This document shows positions 1-6,595 of a stretch of DNA of 35,337 nt, in pieces. Location of the stretch: positions 1 to 35,337 of IMG/VR virus record IMGVR_UViG_3300033143_001548; one strand, given 5' to 3'. Below the pieces are notes generated by a model that was not told the origin of the DNA, ran no database searches, and saw only the letters and a program-made list of their open reading frames with translations. This DNA is from a virus. The position numbers and the translations under genes were made by a program. Positions within the stretch are counted from its first letter, which is position 1; each line of letters begins with the position of its first letter.

Positions 1-1
1 T

Positions 2-202
2 GATATCATACAAACATATGATGGATGTCAATACACATTTATGAATACTTTAAAACGTTCTGCATGGTCTTGTATAAGTATAGATTACCCTAATGGTAAA
101 AGAATATGGATTGGGTATAATATTATTTATAAAATAAATGGAGAATCAATATACGCCCAAAGTAAGATTTTAGAAAAGTTGTTATCTGCAATTAAGAAAT
201 AA
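2..202 (+). CDS. Hypothetical protein, 5' part outside window; carries shared C-terminal peptide
   Basis: This is the 3' end of a gene whose start is not in the window; 66 codons are read to a TAA. No family is recognised. A Trp/Tyr-rich, probably beta-rich stretch is followed by a short amphipathic helix ending SKILEKLLSAIKK. That ending recurs with different codons on four other small proteins here (genes ending at 2564, 33796, 34086 and 34781). The stop is 10 bases before the nuclease gene on the same strand. If the window is a closed circle, the frame runs back across base 35337 to an ATG at 35303 and gives 78 residues with a helical start, but no ribosome binding site is visible before that ATG. 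Confidence 0.7.
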   Translation, partial: DIIQTYDGCQYTFMNTLKRSAWSCISIDYPNGKRIWIGYNIIYKINGESIYAQSKILEKLLSAIKK

Positions 203-212
203 CGGAGGCTCT

Positions 213-1193
213 ATGAAATGTAAGAAATGTAATATAGAACTCTCACAGTTTCCCTTAAAATGTAAAACATGCAATGAGCCGCTATGCGATACTTGTTATA
301 GCGTGCTCAAAGGGGAATGCGAAGAATGTTCTAAAGAGAACAATAAAATACCTGAAGTCTGGAGAAGGTCTTGGTTAACAGCATATGACAAATGTCCTTA
401 TGAATGTTATAAGATTGCGATAGAGGGTGTTAAAAACTTAGATAATATATGGAGCAAGGTAGGTAATATCCTTCACGATATATTCGATGAGGCCTCATTA
501 GGTAAATTAAAGCAATCACATGAATTATTATATGGTGAATACATCCATAGATTCAGTGAGGTGATAGCAACTGATGAAGGTAAACGAATGATATCAGAAG
601 CACAAAAACTAGTTAAAGGCGATATCATAGATAAGATGAAATTAAGAGGTAATGATAGTATTACAAATTATCTCGAATATGAAGCTGAATCACCAGCCCC
701 TATATCAACTGAAGAGAAACACTTCTTGAATATAGAAGGTTGTCAGAAAATCTCAGCAACTATAGATAGAGTTAATCCTCTACCTAATAATGAAGTTGAG
801 ATAGTTGATTATAAAACTGGTAAATGTTTCTATGGTAAAAAACTAGCAAGCGACCTACAAGTACCAATCTATATATTAGCTTATAAAGAAACACATGGAA
901 AACTCCCTAAGAGATTTGTATTCGTCTTTGTAGAAGATGGAAAGAAACGAGTATTTGAAAGGGTTGATGATGATAAATATGTTTGTACTGTTGTTAAAAG
1001 AGAATATGTAATTAGTTTACAGGAAACTATAAGGCATATAAAAACTATATTTGCAAGAGTATATCAAGGCAAATTCAGCATCCCTGGAAATATCAACTCA
1101 TTCTATTGTGCAAACTTCTGTGGAGTTGCGAAACAAGGTCACTGCGCAGGTGCAGATGACCAACAATGGTTAAACTTGAGGAAAAACTTATGA
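213..1193 (+). CDS. Cas4/RecB-like PD-(D/E)XK exonuclease with N-terminal zinc domain
   Basis: Probable DNA exonuclease for recombination or end processing. The RecB/Cas4-type core is visible: H88, D185 in ATIDRV, D199-Y-K201 in IVDYKTGK, and the QxxxY motif Q216-Y220. Cysteines C61/C65 before the core and C299, C303, C311 after it resemble the Fe-S cluster ligands of Cas4 and AddB nucleases. Residues 1-40 add four CxxC pairs (C3/C6, C17/C20, C25/C28, C36/C39), which suggests a two-zinc B-box or treble-clef domain. Start ATG 213 follows GGAGG at 205-209. The next gene overlaps the stop as ATGA, so the two are probably translationally coupled. No cas genes or CRISPR array are nearby, so a CRISPR adaptation role is unlikely. 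The nuclease call is firm; the cluster is inferred from cysteine spacing. Confidence 0.85.
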   Translation: MKCKKCNIELSQFPLKCKTCNEPLCDTCYSVLKGECEECSKENNKIPEVWRRSWLTAYDKCPYECYKIAIEGVKNLDNIWSKVGNILHDIFDEASLGKLKQSHELLYGEYIHRFSEVIATDEGKRMISEAQKLVKGDIIDKMKLRGNDSITNYLEYEAESPAPISTEEKHFLNIEGCQKISATIDRVNPLPNNEVEIVDYKTGKCFYGKKLASDLQVPIYILAYKETHGKLPKRFVFVFVEDGKKRVFERVDDDKYVCTVVKREYVISLQETIRHIKTIFARVYQGKFSIPGNINSFYCANFCGVAKQGHCAGADDQQWLNLRKNL

Positions 1194-1471
1194 GAAAAAT
1201 AATAGTATATGACGTTGAAGGTTTAATTTCCTCTAAAAGTGGTTATGAAGAAACCCTCTACACATTCGCTGAGATGATTAGTTTTAAAGACTATGATATG
1301 GATGAATTAGAATGGGATAGAATAATAGAGGAAAGTGATAGGCCTGTAGGATGGGTCCATGCATACACAGTAAGTGGATTAAGAATCTTCGTACCAGTAT
1401 ATGAGTGGGAGAAATGGGAAGAGGTACATAAATGCCAAGGTAATTGTGTTAACTGTACTTGTAAACATTAG
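1190..1471 (+). CDS. Hypothetical 93-residue protein with cysteine-rich C-terminus
   Basis: Not recognised. The start is taken at ATG 1190, which overlaps the nuclease stop (ATGA) and has GAGG about eight bases upstream; an in-frame ATG at 1166 lies inside the nuclease and lacks a site. The body is acidic with two Trp-containing stretches (GWVHAY, YEWEKWEEVH). It ends in CQGNCVNCTCKH, four cysteines in nine residues, suitable for a metal site. Coupling to an Fe-S nuclease makes a partner role possible, but that is only positional inference. Confidence 0.65.
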   Translation: MRKIIVYDVEGLISSKSGYEETLYTFAEMISFKDYDMDELEWDRIIEESDRPVGWVHAYTVSGLRIFVPVYEWEKWEEVHKCQGNCVNCTCKH

Positions 1472-1482
1472 AGGTAAATAAT

Positions 1483-1776
1483 ATGATTAGTAAAAGAGAA
1501 GCTCAAAAAAGAACTTTAGAAGCACATGAAAGAATTGTAGATGAAACAAAGAAAAAGTACCATGATAAATATTTTTATTTAACTAATCTAATTGGTCAAA
1601 AAGTACTTATAGCTATTAATAAAGGTAAATATTATTGTTCATTCACAATAAGTAAAAAAGAAGGTAACATAGAATTATTTACAAAACTATTAAAAATAAT
1701 CAATTATGAATCAGAATTAGAAATAGTTATAGATAATTTTAAAACAATTATAGATGTTAGAATTAGTTGGAGATGA
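1483..1776 (+). CDS. Hypothetical 97-residue protein
   Basis: Not recognised. The first 25 residues are charged and helical (ISKREAQKRTLEAHERIVDE), followed by alternating beta segments and a C-terminal VRISW strand, so the likely fold is a helix plus small alpha/beta domain. A plausible site (AGAGG) precedes the ATG. Base use is more AT-rich than in the nuclease or metallophosphoesterase genes on either side. It lies in a run of closely packed small plus-strand genes; no function can be assigned. Confidence 0.6.
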   Translation: MISKREAQKRTLEAHERIVDETKKKYHDKYFYLTNLIGQKVLIAINKGKYYCSFTISKKEGNIELFTKLLKIINYESELEIVIDNFKTIIDVRISWR

Positions 1777-1780
1777 TGTA

Positions 1781-1864
1781 ATGGGTGTTATTATTATAAT
1801 GATATTAATGTATACTGGAGCAATTCTTTGGGGTTGGTTCGGGCCTAATAAGAAGGAGAAATAA
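1781..1864 (+). CDS. 27-residue single-pass membrane peptide
   Basis: A very short gene. GGAG at 1769-1772 precedes the ATG, and the TAA is one base before the next start, whose own site (AGAAGGAG) lies within this gene. The product is almost entirely one hydrophobic segment (VIIIMILMYTGAILWGW) followed by a basic tail (NKKEK), so a membrane peptide with the C-terminus inside is likely. The function is unknown. Confidence 0.5.
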   Translation: MGVIIIMILMYTGAILWGWFGPNKKEK

Positions 1865-1865
1865 G

Positions 1866-2102
1866 ATGAATGAAGAAAAAATTACTAAAGATTGGTATGA
1901 ATTATTAAGAAATAAAATAATTGAATTACAAGCTGAATTACAATTATATGTAGATATACTTGAAGCCAAAGAAGGTAAAAAATATTCAGAAGAAGAAATC
2001 AAAGACTTATTAAGTTTAGATGAGGAAGACGACTTTCCCAATGCTGACTCAGCCTGGAAAGAAGCCTATGGAGACGAATGGGACGAAGAGGAGGACAAAT
2101 AA
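1866..2102 (+). CDS. Acidic helical protein, 78 residues
   Basis: Not recognised. The N-terminal 38 residues form a likely helix or coiled coil (WYELLRNKIIELQAELQLYV). The C-terminal half is strongly acidic (LSLDEEDDF, GDEWDEEEDK). AGAAGGAG gives a strong ribosome binding site eight bases before the ATG. Very acidic small phage proteins sometimes mimic DNA or inhibit host enzymes; nothing here proves that. The end of this gene (GAGGAGG) supplies the binding site for the next one. Confidence 0.6.
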   Translation: MNEEKITKDWYELLRNKIIELQAELQLYVDILEAKEGKKYSEEEIKDLLSLDEEDDFPNADSAWKEAYGDEWDEEEDK

Positions 2103-2105
2103 TCT

Positions 2106-2282
2106 ATGTTTATTATGTATGTAATGACATTCGTATTAGTAAATATATTTGGAGCTTATATAGCATGGACTAAGAAATCATTTAGAATCTTTCAGTTCGC
2201 ATCTCTAGCATCTCTTATCCCAGGAGTAAATGTCGTAGAGCTGGCTATATTCGTATTCTATATAATGCTAAACAAACTATAG
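2106..2282 (+). CDS. 58-residue membrane protein, two transmembrane segments
   Basis: Short gene starting three bases after the previous stop, with GGAGG at 2090-2094. The product has two hydrophobic segments (about residues 2-20 and 32-55) joined by a basic linker (WTKKSFR), a small hairpin membrane protein. Size and topology would fit a holin or a membrane inhibitor, but it lies among early-type genes far from the M15 peptidase and the XhlA-like protein, so neither is claimed. Confidence 0.55.
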   Translation: MFIMYVMTFVLVNIFGAYIAWTKKSFRIFQFASLASLIPGVNVVELAIFVFYIMLNKL

Positions 2283-2297
2283 TGAAAGGAAAGGACT

Positions 2298-2564
2298 ATG
2301 AAGAATTACAATGGAAAAAGTTTTAAATGTGAATATGGCTCAAATTTAATATATACAATTTATCATATTGATAAAGCGCCACAAAAATATGCAAAAATTG
2401 TTGACATTATAAATGAAACTGATAAATATATTGTTTGTTGGGGTGATAAATCATTAGGAGCAGTAACATATCCATATAAAGTTATTGATGCGAACTGGAA
2501 TAATGGTTGGATTCCTGTACACATTAGTCCAATCTATAAAGCACTAGTAAATGCTATTAAATAG
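2298..2564 (+). CDS. Hypothetical 88-residue protein with shared C-terminal peptide
   Basis: Not recognised. The body is rich in aromatic residues and predicted beta strands (YIVCWGDKS, VIDANWNNGW) and could be a small SH3-like barrel. The last residues, SPIYKALVNAIK, match the C-terminal pattern found on four other small proteins here. The ATG follows GGAAAGG. The stop is 10 bases before the metallophosphoesterase start, and the junction CGGAGGC-CTATG is nearly identical to the junction at 203-215, downstream of the other tail-bearing gene on this side. Function unknown. Confidence 0.65.
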   Translation: MKNYNGKSFKCEYGSNLIYTIYHIDKAPQKYAKIVDIINETDKYIVCWGDKSLGAVTYPYKVIDANWNNGWIPVHISPIYKALVNAIK

Positions 2565-2574
2565 CGGAGGCACT

Positions 2575-3339
2575 ATGAAGTACGTATCAAGTAGTTACAG
2601 AGGTAATCCCGAAGGAGGGATGAAACTTGCCTTTATCGGAGACCTTCACATAGGTCATATCAGTTTTCAACGAGCTGTTTTACAACAGATGTTTGATATA
2701 ATTGATGCCGACAGAGAGAACTATCGTATACTGTTAATGGGCGACTTATTGGAAACAGCAACTAAGTCCTCAATTGGAGCTGGAATATTTGAAACAAATT
2801 TAACTATTGAAGGCCAAATTGAAAGATGTTTAGAATTATTCAGACCCTATGCAGATATAATCGATGGTATCGTAGAAGGCAATCACGAGGCTAGAATTTA
2901 TAAGATGACTGGAATAGACATCACAAAAAGAATAGCTGATGCACTAGGAATTAAATATCTAAGATATACTGGAGTTGTTAAATACAACGTAGGTAATATC
3001 AGATATATGGTAAATGTTTGGCACGGAGCTGGTGGTAGTGGAACTATTGGTAACTCATTTAATAAGTGTATTAAGATGGCAGCTAAAACTGTCTCAGATA
3101 TATACGCTATGGGTCACACTCACAAACTAGGAACTACCTCAAGACAATTTACCATCCCTAGAACAGTACGAGTAGAAGAAATAACTCAACACTTTATTTT
3201 AACTGGGTCAGCTCTAAGCTATGACGAAACATACCCAGACGGAATGAACCTTGAGAGAGTTACACCAGGTTTTCCGGTTGCTACATTAAGTGGGCATCGC
3301 AGAAATATTACAGTAGCCTTACATGCCTATAATGGATAA
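2575..3339 (+). CDS. Calcineurin-like metallophosphoesterase
   Basis: A two-metal phosphoesterase, 254 residues. All signature blocks are present in order: GDLHIGH (D23, H25), GDLLE (D57), GNHE (N103, H104), the H150 block in WHGAGG, and GHTH (H181, H183). Many phages carry such a protein near their recombination genes; members act on DNA, RNA or phosphodiesters, and the substrate here cannot be told. The start is ATG 2575 behind CGGAGGC; an in-frame upstream ATG at 2551 lies within the preceding gene. It overlaps the following resolvase gene, suggesting coupled expression. The superfamily call is sure, the substrate is unknown. Confidence 0.88.
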   Translation: MKYVSSSYRGNPEGGMKLAFIGDLHIGHISFQRAVLQQMFDIIDADRENYRILLMGDLLETATKSSIGAGIFETNLTIEGQIERCLELFRPYADIIDGIVEGNHEARIYKMTGIDITKRIADALGIKYLRYTGVVKYNVGNIRYMVNVWHGAGGSGTIGNSFNKCIKMAAKTVSDIYAMGHTHKLGTTSRQFTIPRTVRVEEITQHFILTGSALSYDETYPDGMNLERVTPGFPVATLSGHRRNITVALHAYNG

Positions 3340-3790
3340 TAAAGGTTACGTAGAAGACAAAACAAAACTTAAATGGCAACCACCATACAAACCAAGACAA
3401 AAACTCTCTTTCACAGTCCCAGTTCCTCCCTCTAGCAATAAAGCTTTTTATAATGGTAGAAGAGGAGTAAAGGCATACGCAAAACTCTGGATGAGCAATT
3501 GTAAGGCTCACATCCTCAGAGTAATCGCAGACACCAACTGGCAATATGAAGGAGAACATGTTTGGTTCTATGTAGACCTAATATACTATTTTCCAGATAG
3601 ACGATTCAGAGATAACCATAACACCTTTAAAATATTCTTTGATGGATTACAAGGGTCGTTTATAGAAAATGATTATTACATTATGCCAAGAGTTTACGGT
3701 TGTTATCTAGACCGTGACAATCCAAGAGTAGAAGTCTTAGTGAGAGCTCAGACGGAGGCACAACGTGAAAAATATCGGAAAGGTTTTTAG
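3323..3790 (+). CDS. RusA-like Holliday junction resolvase, divergent
   Basis: Likely cuts four-way DNA junctions during recombination or before packaging. The N-terminal part has the family's PVPPSSNKAFY segment; the core reads RDNHNTFKIFFDGLQ, then IEND. Aligned by eye to E. coli RusA (catalytic D70, D72, D91 and K76), D97, K103 and D117 are present, but H99 stands at the D72 position. Length is near the usual 120-150. The start is uncertain: ATG 3323 and ATG 3332 both overlap the metallophosphoesterase stop and neither has a good binding site, so coupling is likely. Sure of the family, unsure that it is active. Confidence 0.75.
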   Translation: MPIMDNKGYVEDKTKLKWQPPYKPRQKLSFTVPVPPSSNKAFYNGRRGVKAYAKLWMSNCKAHILRVIADTNWQYEGEHVWFYVDLIYYFPDRRFRDNHNTFKIFFDGLQGSFIENDYYIMPRVYGCYLDRDNPRVEVLVRAQTEAQREKYRKGF

Positions 3791-3902
3791 TAAGGGTTTA
3801 GGAAAACTATTAGTAAAGATAGACAAAATCGAGTTGTTCGATAAAGACTTAAAACTTAAAATAGAATTTAGTCTTACCAAACCCGATGAAGAAAAGAAGT
3901 GA
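3765..3902 (+). CDS. 45-residue basic protein, GTG start
   Basis: A small gene overlapping the resolvase 3' end by 26 bases in another frame. CGGAGGC at 3752-3758 lies seven bases before GTG 3765, an unusually good site for a start buried in a coding sequence, which is the main support. The product (VKNIGKVFSKGLGKLLVKID at its start) is a basic amphipathic helix followed by a short beta segment and a charged tail. Function unknown. Confidence 0.5.
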   Translation: MKNIGKVFSKGLGKLLVKIDKIELFDKDLKLKIEFSLTKPDEEKK

Positions 3903-4201
3903 TGCTTATGAATAGATATAAAATAAAATTTGTATTACTCAATGGAATGGTTATATTTAAAAGTATAAACGCCACTGAAGAACAATACAAACTCATACAA
4001 TTAATGGTAAATGATACATTGGGAAATCCCGAATACTTTAATTCAGAATTAAGGATAAATGATTTCTCAATCCCTATCAACACAATACAAAATATAGAGA
4101 TAACTCTAGAGGTGACAAATGAAAAAACCAACTCAATTTATGGCTCAAATAACTGTAAGATATTCAGACGACTCTGGACAGGCACTAGAAAGAAGCTTTA
4201 G
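3902..4201 (+). CDS. Hypothetical 99-residue protein overlapping the next gene
   Basis: Not recognised. ATG 3902 overlaps the previous stop (GTGATG); ATG 3908 is an alternative. Residues 1-70 look like a compact alpha/beta domain (YKIKFVLLNGMVIF, TEEQYKLIQLMV). The last 28 residues are read in a different frame through the start of the next gene, an 83-base overlap that is long for this tightly packed genome, and this tail (CKIFRRLWTGTRKK) has low-complexity basic character. It may be an incidental extension. Confidence 0.5.
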   Translation: MLMNRYKIKFVLLNGMVIFKSINATEEQYKLIQLMVNDTLGNPEYFNSELRINDFSIPINTIQNIEITLEVTNEKTNSIYGSNNCKIFRRLWTGTRKKL

Positions 4202-4403
4202 CGTATCAGGAGATGATACTTATCAAGACTATATGGACCAAATGAGTAAAATCTATGAACAAATTAGATATACTTTCGGAGCTGTAGAATTTGATAAATT
4301 ATCAGTTAAGACTGAAGAACCAGTTATCAAAGAAGTTAAAGACGAACCTGATAAACATACTGAAGCGGTTGCTGGAGCTTGCTCAGAAAGCACACCTGTA
4401 TAA
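4119..4403 (+). CDS. Hypothetical 94-residue protein
   Basis: Not recognised. A good binding site (GAGGTGA) precedes ATG 4119. Residues 1-65 have the pattern of a small alpha/beta domain: a strand (FMAQITVRYSDDSGQ), a second strand, then a helix (YQDYMDQMSKIYEQIRYTF). The remainder is a charged tail (EEPVIKEVKDEPDKHTEAV), probably disordered. The start lies inside the 3' end of the preceding gene. It may bind nucleic acid or another phage protein; nothing in the sequence decides this. Confidence 0.62.
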   Translation: MKKPTQFMAQITVRYSDDSGQALERSFSVSGDDTYQDYMDQMSKIYEQIRYTFGAVEFDKLSVKTEEPVIKEVKDEPDKHTEAVAGACSESTPV

Positions 4404-4414
4404 GGAGAAAGATT

Positions 4415-4663
4415 ATGAATAGAAGATTAGCAATACAAACATTAATCGTTATATTATTGGTGGCCTGTATGGTCGCTAATGCTATAACAATTAACGAGTT
4501 AAGTAATAAAGTAGAACACCTTGAAGCATCAACTGAAGTTAAAATTATAGCTACTGAAGATGCTATAAATGAAACAGTAGTTTATATCAATGAAAATCTA
4601 GTAACCCAAGAAGACCTTATGATAGTCCTACAGGAGTTTTATAATTTCCTGATGGGTCAGTAG
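4415..4663 (+). CDS. Membrane-anchored protein with short coiled coil
   Basis: ATG 4415 follows AAGGAG; an in-frame upstream ATG (4379) lies inside the preceding gene. Residues 6-24 (AIQTLIVILLVACMVANAI) form an N-terminal transmembrane anchor or signal, then a heptad-like segment (NELSNKVEHLEAS), then two more helices. The layout, anchor plus external helices in 82 residues, recalls spanin or anti-lysis proteins but is not diagnostic. The stop at 4661-4663 lies just inside a second open frame (-1) that continues for 27 more residues; see the finding on a possible frameshift. Confidence 0.6.
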   Translation: MNRRLAIQTLIVILLVACMVANAITINELSNKVEHLEASTEVKIIATEDAINETVVYINENLVTQEDLMIVLQEFYNFLMGQ

Positions 4664-4707
4664 AAGAATGGAAACCACCTAAAGTCAAAGAAGACTTTAA
4701 GAAATAT

Positions 4708-4732
4708 AAGCCTGAACGTATAAGGCTTTTTT
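4708..4732 (+). terminator. Weak intrinsic terminator or hairpin
   Basis: AAGCCT at 4708-4713 pairs with AGGCTT at 4723-4728 (6 bp, 9-base loop), and the T run continues to 4732. It lies in the gap before the gene at 4745, directly upstream of that gene's AGGAGG. It could attenuate transcription between the two gene groups; strength is modest because the stem is short. Confidence 0.5.
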
Positions 4733-4744
4733 AGGAGGAAAATT

Positions 4745-4963
4745 ATGAATACAACTAAATTAAATAAAGCGATTAAAGTAGCTCAGAAAAGATTTGAAGA
4801 CATTCTCACAGTTGTAAGAATAGACGATATCACGATTGTAGTTTTAGAAGATGGTAGTGCTGGCGCATCTATCAGAAAGAAAGGGGATACTGACAAACCC
4901 TTAAACGCAATCATATTAGCTTATCACAGAGCTAAATCAGAACAAGTATTAGAAAGGTTATAA
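4745..4963 (+). CDS. Hypothetical 72-residue protein
   Basis: Not recognised. AGGAGG at 4733-4738 gives a strong site. Residues 1-20 form a helix (KLNKAIKVAQKRFEDIL), residues 21-45 beta strands (VRIDDITIVVLEDGSAGASI), and the C-terminus a helix (NAIILAYHRAKSEQVLERL). The alpha-beta-beta-alpha layout suggests a small compact domain. It begins a row of three tightly spaced small genes (4745-5211). Confidence 0.6.
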   Translation: MNTTKLNKAIKVAQKRFEDILTVVRIDDITIVVLEDGSAGASIRKKGDTDKPLNAIILAYHRAKSEQVLERL

Positions 4964-4964
4964 T

Positions 4965-5102
4965 ATGAAAGTAGTTATAGATATTGAAATTAAAGACGAA
5001 GTAAGATGTTATGAAATAGCTACTGAAATAAAATCACTATTACAAGACTTAGTAAAAGATATTTCAAATTGGAATATAACAGTAAATGTTGAGGAGCAAT
5101 AA
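4965..5102 (+). CDS. 45-residue hypothetical protein
   Basis: Small gene starting two bases after the previous stop, with AAAGG upstream and a GAGGAG near its own end that serves the next gene. The product is a beta strand (MKVVIDIEI), an amphipathic helix (CYEIATEIKSLLQDLVKDI) and a second strand (NITVNV), a plausible beta-alpha-beta mini-domain. No family recognised. Confidence 0.5.
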   Translation: MKVVIDIEIKDEVRCYEIATEIKSLLQDLVKDISNWNITVNVEEQ

Positions 5103-5103
5103 T

Positions 5104-5211
5104 ATGAAAATAGTTGCAATTCAACCCTATGGAGACCGCATAATATGCATCATGGATAATGGTGTAGGTGTGCCTAAGGATGAGATAGAAGGAGAAGTAA
5201 AGATAGGGTAA
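5104..5211 (+). CDS. 35-residue hypothetical protein, possibly truncated by a frameshift
   Basis: ATG 5104 is one base after the previous stop, with GAGGAG upstream. The frame ends at 5209-5211 and is followed at once by two more stops. In the -1 frame the sequence stays open from 5208 to a TGA at 5274-5276 and would continue the protein as VIVEFIDDKFVVSGAAPEAC. The two parts read as one natural small beta-rich protein. A one-base loss, a sequence error or a programmed shift could explain this. The function is unknown. Confidence 0.45.
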   Translation: MKIVAIQPYGDRIICIMDNGVGVPKDEIEGEVKIG

Positions 5212-5246
5212 TAGTAGAGTTCATTGATGATAAGTTCGTAGTCTCT

Positions 5247-5301
5247 GGAGCTGCTCCCGAGGCTTGTGCAGCGTGAGGCGCTAAGTAATCGTCAGGTGAC
5301 G
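5247..5301 (+). other. Three tandem G+C-rich hairpins upstream of the ligase gene
   Basis: Three short stem-loops follow each other: GGAG/CTCC (5247-5250, 5254-5257), AGCG/CGCT (5270-5273, 5279-5282) and CGTC/GACG (5290-5293, 5298-5301). The last ends six bases before the AGGAG of the ligase gene. They stand out in an AT-rich surrounding and could form a translational leader. The first two also fall in the possible frameshift extension of the previous gene, so the composition may partly reflect coding. Confidence 0.4.
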
Positions 5302-5313
5302 AAAGGAGATATT

Positions 5314-6201
5314 ATGAAATTCAAAGTTATGTTAGCTAAAAAGTTTGCAAACCATAAACATAAAATAACAAATAATTTTACCATAACTAAAAAGCTTGAT
5401 GGAGTTAGAATTATCATAATTAAAGAGAATAATATTGCAAAGGTATTTTCTAGAACTGGTAAAGAATGCAAGGGGCTAAATGAAATAGTCAATGAAATAA
5501 ATTTATGTGAAGAAAATGATATCGTATTAGATGGTGAATTATTAGCAATCACAAATAATAGTTTGAGTACGCAGCAACAATTCACAGAAACCATAAAAAG
5601 AAGTCAAAATAAAAGTGAAAATAAAACTGGACTAATCTTTAATATATTTGATATGATATCATTAAAAGAATTTGAAAATGGCACATCTAAACTTAATCAT
5701 ATAAATAGAAAATCACTATTACATGAATGGTTTAATAAATATAAATTCAAACACAATATAATAGTAAAAGATTTATATATTGGCAATGATATTAATATGA
5801 TAAATATATGGATTGATATAGCCTCAAACCAAAACTGGGAAGGTCTTATGATTAACTTAGATAAACCATATGTATGTAAAAGAACAGATTCTTTATTAAA
5901 GATAAAGAAAATGCAAACAATTGATTTAAAAATAACTGATATCATTATAGGTAAAGGAAAATATTCCACAGTAATGGGAAAATGTATTGTAAAATACAAA
6001 GGTAATAATGTAGGCGTTGGTTCGGGATGGACCGATGAACTACGAACAAAAATGTATAATAATAAAAATGACTATATTGGAAAAATTATTGAAATACAAT
6101 ACTTTGAAGTTTCTAAAGATAGTAAAACAAATTTAGAAAGTTTAAGATTCCCTGTATTTAAAAGATTTAGAAATGATAAAACAAAAGAAAGTTATAATTA
6201 A
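5314..6201 (+). CDS. ATP-dependent DNA ligase
   Basis: Seals nicks in DNA with ATP; 295 residues, a minimal ligase close in length to the Chlorella virus enzyme. Adenylation domain (about 1-205): motif I KLDGVR with nucleotidyl lysine K27, motif III DGE (73-75), the IFNIFDMI block, motif IV EGLMI (E176), motif V LLKIKK (K196, K198). The OB-fold domain follows (about 206-290: KGKYSTVMGKCIVKYKG, then LRFPVFKRFR). No N-terminal DNA-binding domain is present. ATG 5314 follows AAAGGAG; a GTG at 5266 lies in the hairpin leader and is not favoured. Codons are clearly more AT-rich than those of the metallophosphoesterase and resolvase, hinting at separate acquisition. Confidence 0.9.
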   Translation: MKFKVMLAKKFANHKHKITNNFTITKKLDGVRIIIIKENNIAKVFSRTGKECKGLNEIVNEINLCEENDIVLDGELLAITNNSLSTQQQFTETIKRSQNKSENKTGLIFNIFDMISLKEFENGTSKLNHINRKSLLHEWFNKYKFKHNIIVKDLYIGNDINMINIWIDIASNQNWEGLMINLDKPYVCKRTDSLLKIKKMQTIDLKITDIIIGKGKYSTVMGKCIVKYKGNNVGVGSGWTDELRTKMYNNKNDYIGKIIEIQYFEVSKDSKTNLESLRFPVFKRFRNDKTKESYN

Positions 6202-6212
6202 GGAGGTGTAAT

Positions 6213-6362
6213 ATGTTTGGAAAGTTTATAAAAGATAAAGAATTATCTATAGTAATTTTAGGAATAGTTGTAATCGGAGCCTTATTCATAGGCGTAACAG
6301 ATGTCGTGCTACTCATAGCAGGAGGTTTGCTAGGTTACATCAAAGGGAGTTCGGAGGACTAA
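6213..6362 (+). CDS. 49-residue membrane protein
   Basis: A short gene with a perfect AGGAGG site 11 bases after the ligase stop. The product has a charged N-terminus (KFIKDKE), two hydrophobic segments (about residues 12-27 and 30-43) joined by a tight turn (VTD), and a short polar tail. It resembles a small two-pass holin-like or membrane-associated peptide. It lies next to last before the convergent terminator. No family is recognised. Confidence 0.55.
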   Translation: MFGKFIKDKELSIVILGIVVIGALFIGVTDVVLLIAGGLLGYIKGSSED

Positions 6363-6363
6363 T

Positions 6364-6591
6364 ATGAAAAAATATGAAGTATACTATAATCAATACGATG
6401 ATATTGACCCTAACATTTATGGTAGGAATAAATTAAGAATCTTTGCAAGCTCAGAAGAGAATGCAGAAGTATTCGCAAAATCATGGTTAAGTAAAATGTA
6501 TGGAGAACATTGGGAAGTGACTGAAGTAATCTCGGTTGAGAAATTCACGGAGAGAGCCTGGGGAACTGCCAGAATCCATAGAGCTGAATAA
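6364..6591 (+). CDS. Hypothetical 75-residue protein
   Basis: Starts one base after the previous stop with GGAGGA upstream, and is the last plus-strand gene before the terminator. Residues 1-45 carry strand-helix features (KKYEVYYNQYDD, IFASSEENAEVFAKSW); the pattern 'FASSEENAEVFAKSWL' resembles small phage proteins with one alpha/beta unit in which a strand is followed by a helix starting SxEEA. The end is beta-rich (WEVTEVISVEKF). Function unknown. Confidence 0.6.
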   Translation: MKKYEVYYNQYDDIDPNIYGRNKLRIFASSEENAEVFAKSWLSKMYGEHWEVTEVISVEKFTERAWGTARIHRAE

Positions 6592-6595
6592 GAAA

